From Thermoproteota archaeon (lineage in GTDB: Archaea > Thermoproteota > Thermoprotei_A > Sulfolobales > NBVN01), in the NCBI GenBank assembly GCA_030550455.1, contig JAUQPH010000002.1, positions 245,066 to 309,065 on the forward strand: 64,000 bases of DNA, in the 5' to 3' direction. The translations under genes were made by a program, and so were the position numbers. The notes beneath the pieces were generated by a model. The model was not told the origin of the DNA and did not search any database. It saw only the letters and a program-made list of their open reading frames with translations. Shown in pieces: positions 8,561 to 17,130 of this stretch; position 1 is the stretch's first letter, and every line of letters begins with the position of its first letter.

Positions 8561-10331
8561 TGTGGATAGAGCTGGAAGGATATACAGGATCTCGGGACCT
8601 CTCATTGTAGCTGAAGGTTTGACGGGTGTCATGATGTATGAGGTCGTTAAAGTAGGTGAGGAAGGTTTAATAGGTGAAGTAATCGCTATTAGGGGCGACA
8701 GAGCCTATATTCAGGTTTACGAAGAAACTTCGGGTTTAACTGTCGGAGAGAAAGTTTTAGCTACCGGTAGGCCTCTGTCGGCAGAGCTAGGTCCTGGCCT
8801 AATAGGATCGATATACGATGGTCTTCAGAGACCGGAGAGAGACATAGGTATAAAAACCGGGAGCATATTCATAAAGCGCGGCGTTAGTGTCCCTTCTTTA
8901 AACCGAGAAGTCAAGTGGAACTATGAGAGAATTAGGGATGTAAAGCTCGGAGACAAAGTGTTCCCAGGGGATGTTATCGGGCTTGTTAAGGAGACACCGC
9001 TGGTAGTACACAAGATAATGATTCCTCCTGGGGTAAGTGGGTACATTAAGTGGATTGCCGAAGATGGTGATTATACCGTTGAACACTCTGTAGCTATAGT
9101 GGCCTCAGGTGATAGAGAATACGAAGTAAAGATGTATCAGCTGTGGCCCATTAGAAAGCCGAGACCCTATGCTGAAAAGCTTAGCCCCGTGGAACCGTTA
9201 ATTACAGGCATAAGGGTAATAGATTACTTGTTCCCTATAGCAAAAGGAGGTAAGGCAGCCATACCTGGAGGCTTCGGTACTGGAAAGACTGTAGCTCTTC
9301 AAGAAATAACTAAGTGGAGTCATTCCGATATAGCTATCTACGTAGGCTGTGGTGAGAGAGGTAATGAGATGTCAGACGCTCTCACGAGCTTCATGAAACT
9401 CATGGACCCAAGAAGGGGTAGACCCATGATGGAGAGATCGGTGTTCATAGCTAATACGAGTAACATGCCGGTAGCTGCGAGGGAAACTAGCGTGTTTCTA
9501 GGTATAACGATCGGTGAGTACTTTAGGGATATGGGTTATGATGTAGTCATGGTAGCTGACTCTACTAGCCGGTGGGCAGAAGCTATGCGAGAAATAAGTG
9601 GTAGAATGGAGGAAATGCCTGGCGAAGAGGGTTTTCCAGCATACTTATCGAGTAGGCTCGCGGAGTTCTACGAAAGAGCCGGTAGGGTCAGGACCTTGGG
9701 TAGACCGGAGAGATACGGTAGCCTAACAGTATTTGGTGCTGTATCACCTCCAGGTGGAGACTTTAGTGAGCCAGTTGTTAGGTCAACTGTTAGGTATGTT
9801 CAATGTTTTTATGCGCTAGACTATGGTCTAGCTACTCGTCGCCACTTCCCAGCAATAAACTGGCTCCTTAGCTACAGTCTGTACATAGACTTCGTTAAAG
9901 ATTACTGGAATAAGCTGAGTAATTGGAGTGAGTATAGAGATGTTGCGTTGAAGATTCTACAGCGTGAAGCGGAGCTAAGCGATATAGTAAGATTAGTTGG
10001 TCCGGAAGCTCTCCCAGAAGAAGATAAGCTAGTGTTAGAAATCTCTAGAATGATACGCGAGGACTTTCTACAGCAAAGTGCTTTAAATCCTGTTGACGCT
10101 TATTCTCCACCTGAAAAAGATGCGATGATCATGGAGGCTATCATGGAATTCTACCGACTCTCCAGAAGAGCCTTAACCAAGGGTGTCACAGTTGCTAGAA
10201 TACGGGAACTTAAGAGCAGGTCTGAAATAGCTCAGATGAAGTACCATACATTTGAGCAACTAAAGGCTGGAGTGTACAACAAAGTTATTGAGAGCATTAG
10301 GTCAGATTTCAAGGAGCTAATAGGTGATTAA
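8553..10331 (+). CDS. atpA: A-type ATP synthase catalytic subunit A
   Basis: This is the catalytic nucleotide-binding subunit of the A3B3 head, 592 residues, full length. It has the N-terminal barrel, the non-homologous bulge (about 115-195), the P-loop GGFGTGKT at residues 239-246, the GERGNEM and DSTSRWAEA segments and the helical C-terminal domain. No intein is present, although this subunit carries one in several archaea. The start is a GTG inside the end of subunit F; a second GTG nine bases on is also possible. Confidence 0.97.
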   Translation: MSSVDRAGRIYRISGPLIVAEGLTGVMMYEVVKVGEEGLIGEVIAIRGDRAYIQVYEETSGLTVGEKVLATGRPLSAELGPGLIGSIYDGLQRPERDIGIKTGSIFIKRGVSVPSLNREVKWNYERIRDVKLGDKVFPGDVIGLVKETPLVVHKIMIPPGVSGYIKWIAEDGDYTVEHSVAIVASGDREYEVKMYQLWPIRKPRPYAEKLSPVEPLITGIRVIDYLFPIAKGGKAAIPGGFGTGKTVALQEITKWSHSDIAIYVGCGERGNEMSDALTSFMKLMDPRRGRPMMERSVFIANTSNMPVAARETSVFLGITIGEYFRDMGYDVVMVADSTSRWAEAMREISGRMEEMPGEEGFPAYLSSRLAEFYERAGRVRTLGRPERYGSLTVFGAVSPPGGDFSEPVVRSTVRYVQCFYALDYGLATRRHFPAINWLLSYSLYIDFVKDYWNKLSNWSEYRDVALKILQREAELSDIVRLVGPEALPEEDKLVLEISRMIREDFLQQSALNPVDAYSPPEKDAMIMEAIMEFYRLSRRALTKGVTVARIRELKSRSEIAQMKYHTFEQLKAGVYNKVIESIRSDFKELIGD

Positions 10332-10333
10332 GG

Positions 10334-11746
10334 TTGTTACACGAGACTCTGTACGTTAAGTCCACTAAGCAGATCTTTGGTGTCAGAGGCTCACTACTCT
10401 TCGTGAGAGCGATAGGGGGAATAAAGTATGGTGAATTAGTGGAAGTAGTAGTGGATGGCTCCTCAATACTAGGTCAGGTTATAGACGTCAGTAGAGACGT
10501 AGCAGTAGTTCAGGTCTTTGGTAGCACTACCGGGATAACTCCTGGGGTAAGCGTAGTAAAGTTCTATGGAGAAACAATAAAGATCCCGGTATCCTTAGAT
10601 ATGCTTGGCAGGATCTTCGATGGACTATCTAGACCCATTGATGGTGGTCCCCAAGTAATTCCCGAAGACTATCTAGACATTCATGGAAGTGCTCTTAACC
10701 CAGCTCTAAGAGTTCCACCTTCAGAACCTATCGAAACAGGCATCTCAGTAATAGACGGTCTTCTAACTTTAGTGAGAGGTCAAAAGCTGCCCATATTTAG
10801 TGGTTCTGGACTTCCACACAATAGAATAGCGATGCAAGTCGTTAGACAAGCAGCTGTCAGAGGTTCTGAGGAAAAATTCGTTGTGGTCTTCGGTGCTATA
10901 GGAGTTACTTATGAGGAAGCAGCGTATTTCCTGCGCGAGCTTAGGTCTATGGGTGCTCTAGATAGAACCGTCGCCTTCATAGCTCCCGCTTCAGCTTCCA
11001 CCGTAGAGAAGCTAGCACTACCAAGAACGGCCCTCACTACAGCTGAGTTCTTGGCTTGGAACTACGATATGCACGTCCTGACTATTCTAACGGATATGAC
11101 GAACTACGCTGAGTCCCTTAAGGAGATATCGGCCGCCAGAGAGGAAGTGCCGGGAAGAAGGGGATACCCTGGTTACATGTATACTGATTTAGCGACTATA
11201 TACGAAAGAGCTGGTAGAGTAGCAACTAAGAAGGGAAGTATGACTATAATGCCCATACTCACCATGCCTGACGACGACATAACTCACCCAATTCCAGACC
11301 TAACTGGATACATAACCGAGGGTCAGATAGTTTTATCTAGAGATATGTGGCGTAAAGGTATTTACCCACCTGTCGACGTCTTTCTCTCGCTATCAAGACT
11401 TATGAAGGAAGGTATAGGTAAAGACAAAACCCGAGAAGACCACAGGGAGCTATTCTCACAGCTCATATCGGCGTACGCTGAAGCGCAATACCTTAGAGAG
11501 CTATCGGCCATAGTTGGAACAGAGTCTCTTTCTCTCAGGGATAAGAGGTACTTAGAGTTTGCCGACCTATTTGAAAGAAAGTTCATAAATCAAGGAGAGT
11601 ACGAGAGGAGAACTTTTGAACAGACCTTAGACCTAGGGTGGGAAATGCTTTCCCTGTTACCCGAAGAAGAGTTAAAGCAGATAAGTCCCCAGACACTAAA
11701 GAAGTATCACCCTAAGTATAGGCTAGAGCTAGTAGGTAGGAGGTAG
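10334..11746 (+). CDS. atpB: A-type ATP synthase regulatory subunit B
   Basis: Subunit B is the non-catalytic partner of A in the head. It is 470 residues long with the family landmarks [20 protein letters not shown], the degenerate P-loop site ([10 protein letters not shown]), and [33 protein letters not shown]. It begins on a TTG three bases after subunit A ends and finishes immediately before subunit D. Confidence 0.97.
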   Translation: MLHETLYVKSTKQIFGVRGSLLFVRAIGGIKYGELVEVVVDGSSILGQVIDVSRDVAVVQVFGSTTGITPGVSVVKFYGETIKIPVSLDMLGRIFDGLSRPIDGGPQVIPEDYLDIHGSALNPALRVPPSEPIETGISVIDGLLTLVRGQKLPIFSGSGLPHNRIAMQVVRQAAVRGSEEKFVVVFGAIGVTYEEAAYFLRELRSMGALDRTVAFIAPASASTVEKLALPRTALTTAEFLAWNYDMHVLTILTDMTNYAESLKEISAAREEVPGRRGYPGYMYTDLATIYERAGRVATKKGSMTIMPILTMPDDDITHPIPDLTGYITEGQIVLSRDMWRKGIYPPVDVFLSLSRLMKEGIGKDKTREDHRELFSQLISAYAEAQYLRELSAIVGTESLSLRDKRYLEFADLFERKFINQGEYERRTFEQTLDLGWEMLSLLPEEELKQISPQTLKKYHPKYRLELVGRR

Positions 11747-12382
11747 ATGAGCTCTGGAGATATAATAAAGATCTCTAGACCTACTAAAATCGAGCTAATA
11801 AGGCTGAGAAGAAGGCTTATACTAGCCAGGAGATTACATAGAATACTGCGCGATAGGTTAACTCTCCTCGTTCAAGAGTTCTATATAGCTTTGCGTAAAG
11901 TACTTGAGCTAAGAAGGAAGTTCAATGAGATACTCTTGGAGGTATACCAAAGTTACTACAATACGTTGAGGATTCACGGCTACGAATACTTAGACTCTAT
12001 CTCTAGCTCCGTAGCAGTAGACCTCAGGGTTGTTGCTGGAACTAGAAATGCTGTAGGTGTGTCGGTACCTATGCTAGAACTGAGAGATGTGCCTCAGAGC
12101 TCTCCTTTAATCCCCATAGAGTCCTACAGGATCCAGCTTAGGAGAAGGGAACTGCTTGAATTAACTGTTCTGCTAGCAGAGTACGAAAAATCTCTCGTGC
12201 TCTTAGGCAGCGAGATAGCTAGAACAAGGAGGAAAGTAATGATGCTGGAAAAAGTCCTCATACCTAGGATTATGAAAACAATAGCGTACCTCAAGATGAA
12301 GTTTGATGAGATGGAGAGAGAAGAGAAAGTCAGATTGATGAGAACTAAGGCTATGCTCGAGAAAGCTCGCGTTTCTCAATAG
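11747..12382 (+). CDS. atpD: A-type ATP synthase subunit D (central axle)
   Basis: The 211-residue protein has the long N- and C-terminal antiparallel helices of subunit D (RPTKIELIRLRRRLILARRL at the start; a K/R/E-rich helix near the end), which turn inside the head. It starts on an ATG directly after the stop of subunit B and closes the operon. Its last 32 nt overlap the 3' end of the convergent tpiA gene. Confidence 0.95.
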   Translation: MSSGDIIKISRPTKIELIRLRRRLILARRLHRILRDRLTLLVQEFYIALRKVLELRRKFNEILLEVYQSYYNTLRIHGYEYLDSISSSVAVDLRVVAGTRNAVGVSVPMLELRDVPQSSPLIPIESYRIQLRRRELLELTVLLAEYEKSLVLLGSEIARTRRKVMMLEKVLIPRIMKTIAYLKMKFDEMEREEKVRLMRTKAMLEKARVSQ

Positions 12383-13076
12383 CTTTCAGCATAGCACTAA
12401 CCATACTCCTCAAAGTTCCTTCGGGATCGTGGGACTTCATTACTGCGGACGAAACTAAAACCCCACTAGTTCCTAAGCGAATAGCGGCTTCAGAGTCTTC
12501 GGCCGAAGATATTCCAGCACCAGTGAGTATCACGATGTCCTTATTATACTGCCTCACGATCACGACGGAGTTAGCTATCACTTCGGGTTTTACTCTGGAT
12601 ACCGCTAGCCCAGTGCCTATCAGCTCGGGAGGCTCTACGGCAACCATGTTTGGTCTTAATATCGAGACAGCAGCAGCTTCCTCAGGTTTTGTGGCACAAA
12701 CTAAAGTCTTTAGCTCTAAGCGCTTAGCTCTCTCTATGAGGAAGTTTATTTCGTCTAGCCTAAGTCTCCTCTCACTATGGTTAGCTATGAATCCAGCGGC
12801 CCCAGCTTCCTTAATTGCTTCCGGTGGTACAGCACCAGTATTAGCTCCCAGATCTACAGGGTCAGCGTGTTGCGCAAAAACCGGGATCTCGAGAGACTCT
12901 GAGAGCGTCCTCAGCTCAGTAAATGGTGGAGCAACGATTATTGTTGCTAAACCCCCGAATTCTAAGTGGACTTTCTCAGCAGCTTTACCTATAGCTAGTG
13001 CTCTTCTTCCTATGGAGGAATCGTATACCTTAAAGTTTACTACGAGTATTGGTTCTTTCAGGAGCACTAAAGACAT
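12351..13076 (-). CDS. tpiA: Triosephosphate isomerase
   Basis: The enzyme interconverts dihydroxyacetone phosphate and glyceraldehyde 3-phosphate. At 241 residues it is the short archaeal tetrameric type. The active-site residues are all present: Asn and Lys in VVNFKVY, His in ANHSERR, Glu in VAVEPPELIG, and the phosphate-binding GAGISS. It follows the FBP aldolase/phosphatase gene by 21 bp, so the two probably form one gluconeogenic transcript. Confidence 0.96.
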   Translation of the reverse strand: MSLVLLKEPILVVNFKVYDSSIGRRALAIGKAAEKVHLEFGGLATIIVAPPFTELRTLSESLEIPVFAQHADPVDLGANTGAVPPEAIKEAGAAGFIANHSERRLRLDEINFLIERAKRLELKTLVCATKPEEAAAVSILRPNMVAVEPPELIGTGLAVSRVKPEVIANSVVIVRQYNKDIVILTGAGISSAEDSEAAIRLGTSGVLVSSAVMKSHDPEGTLRSMVSAMLKAIEKRELSRA

Positions 13077-13097
13077 ACCGACACTCTTCTTGCTAAG

Positions 13098-14273
13098 CTA
13101 ATCTCCTTCCTTAGTCTCCCTGCTGAGTAGGTCTGTTTTCAGCTTAGGTTCAGCTGCTTTAGTTGCTCCTTCGATTTTGATAAACCTATCCTTTAGCTTT
13201 TCTAAGACCTCGGGTAAGGTTGTATACTCCATTTCTTCCGGTCCAAGTCTATGCGGCATGAATGGTCCATGTCTTCTCACATAGTCAGCTATTCTCTGAG
13301 CTAACCTCCTGGTTTCATCGAAAGCCGGGTCATCAAAGAGATCCACCGGGCCTATTAGCTTGGAGTTTCTGACTTGGAATCCTAGGCCTACTAGCCTTGG
13401 TGGCCCGTCGAACCTAGTGCACCTAGAGTATCTCTGTGGTACGGGCATGAGGGGACCGTGGTGAGATCCTCTCATCCACCCAGCTACTAAGTGAGGAAAT
13501 GCGAAAGCTTCTAGTATCTCACCGATCGCCGGAAAACCCGCTTGAGCTCTAACTACCGCGACTGGGTCGTCTTTACCGACATACCTCCCGGCTATTAGGC
13601 TTAGTCTTTCTACACTAACTACAGCAGCGATTTCGTCATCTAGCCTTCTATAAATCCTCCTCACAATATATCTTCCAGGAGTTCCAATTAGTGCCAAGAT
13701 ATCGTACATTTCCTCTGGAGAGTTCATTAAGACAGACTTACCTTCGAATACATCGTATACCTCAAACCTGAACCCGGCGTGAAGCTTTGGATCAATCACT
13801 AGGCCAGCAGTATTGAACGGGTCAGCGAATATTTTGAACATTGGTAAGTTAAAGGCTCCCGGCTCTGTTTTGTCAGCCATAAACACAGCGATGGGTTCAG
13901 ACGGCCTCTCGTAGAACTCCATTTCGGCAACACCGGGTCCTAACCCACGTACATTCCCTGAAAAAGCGTCGCTAAGTAAGTCCTGACCAGCTGCGTAAAG
14001 ACCTAGCTCTCTCGCTACCTTAGCTGCTTCTTTGAATGCTGTCCACGCTACCTCGTGAACTTCGGGTGAGTCAACACCCTTTCTATGAGTCATTATGAGC
14101 TCGAGGTCGTCACCCGCGTTGGTCACATAGAAGTCGAATATGACTCCCTTAGCTTTAGCTTCGGCAAGAACTCTAGTAGCGGTAGCAATAGTATCCGGGT
14201 GAACAACTACGTGTCCAGCAACTGAGCCTATATCAGCTTTAATTACGGAAACCGTGGTTCTCACTTTCTCCAA
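13098..14273 (-). CDS. fbp: Fructose 1,6-bisphosphate aldolase/phosphatase (bifunctional, archaeal type V FBPase)
   Basis: This enzyme condenses triose phosphates and hydrolyses the product to fructose 6-phosphate, making gluconeogenesis one-way. Its 391 residues follow the family closely: VIKADIGSVAGHVV at the N-terminus (metal-binding Asp), THRKG, GQDLLSDAFSGNVRGLGPG, MADKTEPGAFNLP, and GWMRGSHHGPLMPVP. The start is a TTG (14273) or, six codons in, a GTG. Pairing with tpiA supplies the substrate equilibrium for the aldolase step. A divergent promoter region separates it from the gene at 14406. Confidence 0.97.
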   Translation of the reverse strand: MEKVRTTVSVIKADIGSVAGHVVVHPDTIATATRVLAEAKAKGVIFDFYVTNAGDDLELIMTHRKGVDSPEVHEVAWTAFKEAAKVARELGLYAAGQDLLSDAFSGNVRGLGPGVAEMEFYERPSEPIAVFMADKTEPGAFNLPMFKIFADPFNTAGLVIDPKLHAGFRFEVYDVFEGKSVLMNSPEEMYDILALIGTPGRYIVRRIYRRLDDEIAAVVSVERLSLIAGRYVGKDDPVAVVRAQAGFPAIGEILEAFAFPHLVAGWMRGSHHGPLMPVPQRYSRCTRFDGPPRLVGLGFQVRNSKLIGPVDLFDDPAFDETRRLAQRIADYVRRHGPFMPHRLGPEEMEYTTLPEVLEKLKDRFIKIEGATKAAEPKLKTDLLSRETKEGD

Positions 14274-14405
14274 ATTCTCACCGAGATTAGTAGAGATTGA
14301 AACATATAAGGTGTTTCTGTTGATAAAACCTTTAAGTCGAGCGCAACAGTTACATGATGATCGAGAATTATTATTGTCTAGCTTACAGTATTTGTTGGTG
14401 GCTCT

Positions 14406-14561
14406 ATGTCTATTCCTAGGTTTGAGCTAAGAAAAGCCGAAGATTATAAGACTCTTCACGCTAGTGGTGCTATAGTCACCTTAAATCCGAACGAGGCAAC
14501 CATAATATTCTTTGTCGAGAAGCCGGTTCCTAAGGTCAACCCAGACGGGGTTCAGCTCTGA
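14406..14561 (+). pseudogene. 5' fragment of a DUF3467-like gene, apparently cut by the TnpB element
   Basis: From an ATG after GGTGG the frame reads ELRKAEDYKTLHASGAIVTL, then NPNEATIIFFVEKPVPKVNPDG, and then runs into the right end of the TnpB element, where it stops. The opening and the FFVEKPVPKVNPDG end resemble the first half of small archaeal DUF3467-type proteins. The matching second half lies at 16042-16218. Joining codon 14544-14546 to 16042 gives one continuous frame of about 105 residues. The alternative is that both pieces are separate small genes. Confidence 0.6.
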
Positions 14562-14690
14562 TATAGGTTTATATTGGTTGATTTCATTGCCTCATCTCTT
14601 TCCCCCGCATTTCGCTCGGGTTTTCATCGGGCTTGGGGGCGTTCAGGGGCACCCCTAGACCCCCACATCTTGAGTACCTGTAGAACAGGT
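14547..14690 (-). ncRNA. Predicted TnpB guide (omega/re) RNA scaffold at the element's right end
   Basis: In TnpB systems the RNA scaffold overlaps the 3' end of tnpB and runs to the right end; the flanking host DNA supplies the guide. Here the last 140 bp are almost identical to the right halves of the elements at 37319, 55584 and 57279, which carry no tnpB. That is conservation without a shared full gene, as expected for a functional RNA. The guide for this copy would begin GTCTGGGTTGACCTTA on the minus strand. Confidence 0.55.
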
Positions 14691-15831
14691 TTATGCATGC
14701 GATCACATCTCTATCTCCTGTGAATCCACATCTAGTGCACTTTAACACTCTACTACCGCTATCTTCTAACTTGCTTCCACATTTCGGACAAGTTGATGAT
14801 GTTTTGCTTGGATCAACGTATCTAACTGCTAGTCCTCTCTCTAATGCTTCGTATCCTATGGTGAACAGCATCTTTCTGTAGAACCACAGGGATAGCTTCT
14901 TGTTGAAATTACTACTTCTATTCACGTTATTCCTGAGATTGCCTAGGTCTTCGAGAACTATGGCTGAGCTGTGTTCATTAGCTATCTTCGCTACTCTATC
15001 ACCTATCTTGTGAGCGGAGTCCCAAGCTATACTCCTAATCCTCTCACCATGTCTTTTAATCGCTCTTCTAACACCTCTGATGAACCTCCATGACCTAGAG
15101 TACCTTCTCTGTATTCTCTCGATCCATATCCTATGCGTCAACATCCTCCTGAGAGGTGTTTTGTACCGCTTTAGCTTCAGCAACTCCCCACTTAGTGCGA
15201 AAACAGCTAGTGTAGCGTTGTCGAAGTTAACGTCGATAGTCATGATTGTTCTAGTTCTCCTCGGTTCAACCGCTCTCCTGAAGTATACTGATACATAGAC
15301 CTCGTCTTCAACTACCTTCACAGCTATCTCGTAGTTACTCCACTCTTTGTATTTCTCTATTCTCTCAGTAGATGTCAGCAGTCTTAGCTTAACCTCCCTA
15401 CCATTGTGTATCTTTAGGATAAGCATTCTGCTCTCTAGGTCCAGCCTGTAGTCGTACCTATCTATCCTAGCTGTCAACCTCCTTAGAACTGGCTTCCTAC
15501 CACCATTCCTCTTACAAGCTCTAACAACTGCTTTAGCGTACACGTAGATCTGCTTAACGTGGTGTGCTCTAAAACTGTGTTTTCTCAATTCGTTGTAGAA
15601 CATCATGTGTAGAGTCTTGATTGATGGTACCTCATTCAAGCTCCACAGGTTGTTCACAACGAATTGTACAGCATCACGGTAGAGCTTCAGAAACTCAACC
15701 AGAGCATCATAATCATCGCTACCCTCGGGGAGAGCCCTCACCTTAAGAGCTTCGACGAGCTCTCCACCCCTCACTGAGTAGCTCACCACACCCAAGATTC
15801 TAGAGTTTAGTTTATAATCTTTTCTCTCCAT
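14584..15831 (-). CDS. tnpB: TnpB-type RNA-guided nuclease (OrfB), intact
   Basis: This 415-residue protein has the complete RuvC-like core: Asp200 in TIDVNFDNATL, Glu294 in VLEDLGNLR, and the third acidic site in GDRDVIACINL (Asp373 or Asp375). A zinc ribbon, CPKCG...CTRCG, lies at 348-368. The N-terminal helical and barrel region precedes it. No disruption is visible, so it may be active. The C-terminal tail (from about 388) is encoded by DNA shared with the small elements and likely serves as RNA scaffold. It is the only intact tnpB in the window. Confidence 0.93.
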   Translation of the reverse strand: MERKDYKLNSRILGVVSYSVRGGELVEALKVRALPEGSDDYDALVEFLKLYRDAVQFVVNNLWSLNEVPSIKTLHMMFYNELRKHSFRAHHVKQIYVYAKAVVRACKRNGGRKPVLRRLTARIDRYDYRLDLESRMLILKIHNGREVKLRLLTSTERIEKYKEWSNYEIAVKVVEDEVYVSVYFRRAVEPRRTRTIMTIDVNFDNATLAVFALSGELLKLKRYKTPLRRMLTHRIWIERIQRRYSRSWRFIRGVRRAIKRHGERIRSIAWDSAHKIGDRVAKIANEHSSAIVLEDLGNLRNNVNRSSNFNKKLSLWFYRKMLFTIGYEALERGLAVRYVDPSKTSSTCPKCGSKLEDSGSRVLKCTRCGFTGDRDVIACINLFYRYSRCGGLGVPLNAPKPDENPSEMRGKEMRQ

Positions 15832-15849
15832 AGCTGTATAGGTGGATAT

Positions 15850-15993
15850 ATGGCTAGAGTTGAGATAGTTAGATGTAGCATCATAAAGTACAGAAAGAAG
15901 GACATAGTCCTCTACCCACTAGGAAGAGACAAAGAGAAGATCAAGCACCTCCACGGAAAAGAAGTATACGTACTAATCATAGCAGAAGAATAA
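15850..15993 (+). CDS. Small basic protein carried divergently on the TnpB element
   Basis: This 47-residue reading frame lies inside the element, back to back with tnpB and 18 bp away. It starts at an ATG with GGTGG four bases upstream and a TATA-like TTTATAATC near 15810. The protein is rich in lysine and arginine and short beta strands (CSIIKYRKKDIVLYPLG, then KHLHGKEVYVLIIAEE). I do not recognise its family. The well-formed start signals and its place within the element suggest a real accessory gene, possibly a regulator. Confidence 0.55.
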   Translation: MARVEIVRCSIIKYRKKDIVLYPLGRDKEKIKHLHGKEVYVLIIAEE

Positions 15994-16041
15994 CATCACC
16001 TAATACAAACCTATATAAAACCCGAAACAGTTGTGTGAGGC

Positions 16042-16218
16042 TCTATGGTCATCGAGACCGTCGAGCGAGAACTACTAGTCGAAATAAAACTATCTCCAGT
16101 TGGGGTAAAGTCTCTCGCACTTGCTTTACTCAACAATTTGCAGAGCTTCGAAAAGAGGTTTGGTGAAATAAAGATTCCTACCGCACCCGAGAAAAAAGAG
16201 CGTGATCTTAGTATATAG
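16042..16218 (+). pseudogene. 3' fragment of the DUF3467-like gene
   Basis: The frame (ATG at 16045) reads VERELLVEIKLSPVGVKSLA and then LLNNLQSFEKRFGEIKIP. This is the typical second half of DUF3467 proteins, whose hallmark is a 'P..AK.L...L..NI..YE..FG.I' pattern. It begins immediately outside the left end of the TnpB element and continues the frame of the fragment at 14406. It could still be translated by itself as a 57-residue protein. Confidence 0.6.
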
Positions 16219-16312
16219 TAGCGCTAAGTTAAGATACAGTAGAATACTTTAGTGAGAGACTTATTGAAAGAGTTTAAATATATCAATGACTGCATATTGG
16301 AAGATAGACAAA

Positions 16313-16361
16313 GTGATGAGTGTGGCGGTCTCGGATAGGTGAAGACTTAGGAGCCCCCTGA
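16313..16361 (+). ncRNA. Box C/D guide RNA (strong candidate)
   Basis: The order is box C GTGATGA (16313-16319), 12 nt, box D' CGGA (16332-16335), 3 nt, box C' GTGAAGA (16339-16345), 12 nt (CTTAGGAGCCCC) and box D CTGA (16358-16361). Two 12-nt spacers are the hallmark of archaeal methylation guides. A TATA-like TTTAAATATA at 16273-16282 places the start near 16305-16308. The target is not identified. Confidence 0.65.
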
Positions 16362-16738
16362 TCAAAGCTTATCTCTCTAGCTATACGGAGGAGACCACGA
16401 TTTGTTTAGTAGAGAGCTAAACTACAAATTGCTAACTGTCTCAAACGGTTATTTCGAGTTTCATGTTTGTGTTACTTAATATAACTAGCACAAGTTTGTT
16501 TTAACGTGCTCAAGTACTCTGTGAGCAACATGTTTTGATGAGCCAAGCCGTTCAGTAGATACTCTTCGCTACGTCTCCAGTAGCGGTAGGCTAATCGTTA
16601 CGTAATCTAAATCCACAGAGGTATAACCCCTAAGTGCTTATAAAGGTTTTGATGCCCTCAGTTTCCAAGATCTACGGCAGACCGTGGGGAGGGGGCTCAG
16701 GGAAACCGTGGTGACTCACCCTAGGAAAACCTACGAAA

Positions 16739-16925
16739 GCCTAGGACGAGAAACGAAAGTGCTACGTAAATGATATTTCGACTCACCCTGAGGATGAACC
16801 GAGACTTGAGGTATTGAGTTACTCATGAATACCCCTTAACACGGCTAGAGCCCGAGTGGGTATAGGAGGATAGAGCTGGGGTGACGAAATCAACCCACAT
16901 AAGGCGACACGAGGACTTGATCCCC
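16739..16925 (+). mobile_element. Possible decayed copy of the TnpB-associated small element
   Basis: The right half (about 16850-16925) aligns by eye with the right end of the other elements: CCCGAGTGGGTATAGGAGG, then GTGACGAAATCAACCCACAT and a final CCCC. The left boundary is proposed at AAAGCCT (16736-16742) but the following bases have lost the ACTGTTT motif. Only the right-end similarity is convincing. Confidence 0.35.
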
Positions 16926-17130
16926 CTCGTCGAATAATTATAGTAAAGCTAGGTGATAAACCAAGAGGGTTAGGTTGAAACTTATTGTTGGCTTTAAGAC
17001 GAAGTCATAGTTAACGATGAGAATTTAATAAGAGGGGAGCGAAAGGAGGTAAAACGATGAGTGGTATTAGAGCTAAAGGCATAAAGCCGTTTAAGTGAGA
17101 AAGTATCTTAAAGGTAAAAGATCGTGAGAT

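Larger units (their letters stand above)
14547..16041 (-). mobile_element. IS605/IS607-type TnpB element (autonomous nuclease, no transposase gene)
   Basis: The left end on the minus strand is GCCTCACACAACTGTTT (from 16041) and the right end is GAGCTGAACCCC (to 14547). The same ends bound the small elements elsewhere in the window, which is how the limits were set. It carries tnpB and one divergent small gene but no TnpA, so movement would need a transposase in trans. As expected for this group, no target duplication is seen. The base next to the left end is A, in an A/G-rich tract, at most copies. Confidence 0.75.
16219..17130. other. Non-coding interval between the DUF3467 fragment and the surface protein
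   Basis: Apart from the C/D RNA and a possible decayed element, no gene is seen. From 16636 there is a good TATA box (GCTTATAAAG) followed by a GC-rich stretch with a hairpin (CCTAGG...CCTAGG, 16720-16745) and a direct repeat GACTCACCCT at about 16712 and 16780. A further structured transcript may start near 16663. It does not show the conserved cores of RNase P RNA or SRP RNA. Confidence 0.35.

Noticed and set aside
13098..14273. Inteins or introns in conserved genes (atpA, rfcS, tRNA-Glu, FBP aldolase/phosphatase)
   Set aside because: All show continuous family alignment by eye without insertion blocks.
14354..14400. Box C/D RNA at the ATGATGA upstream of the split gene
   Set aside because: No box D or C' lies at a usable distance.
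16640..16930. RNase P RNA or SRP RNA
   Set aside because: The conserved cores I would expect (GAGGAAAGUCC and ACAGAA for RNase P; the GGAG/GNAR loops of SRP helix 8) are not present.
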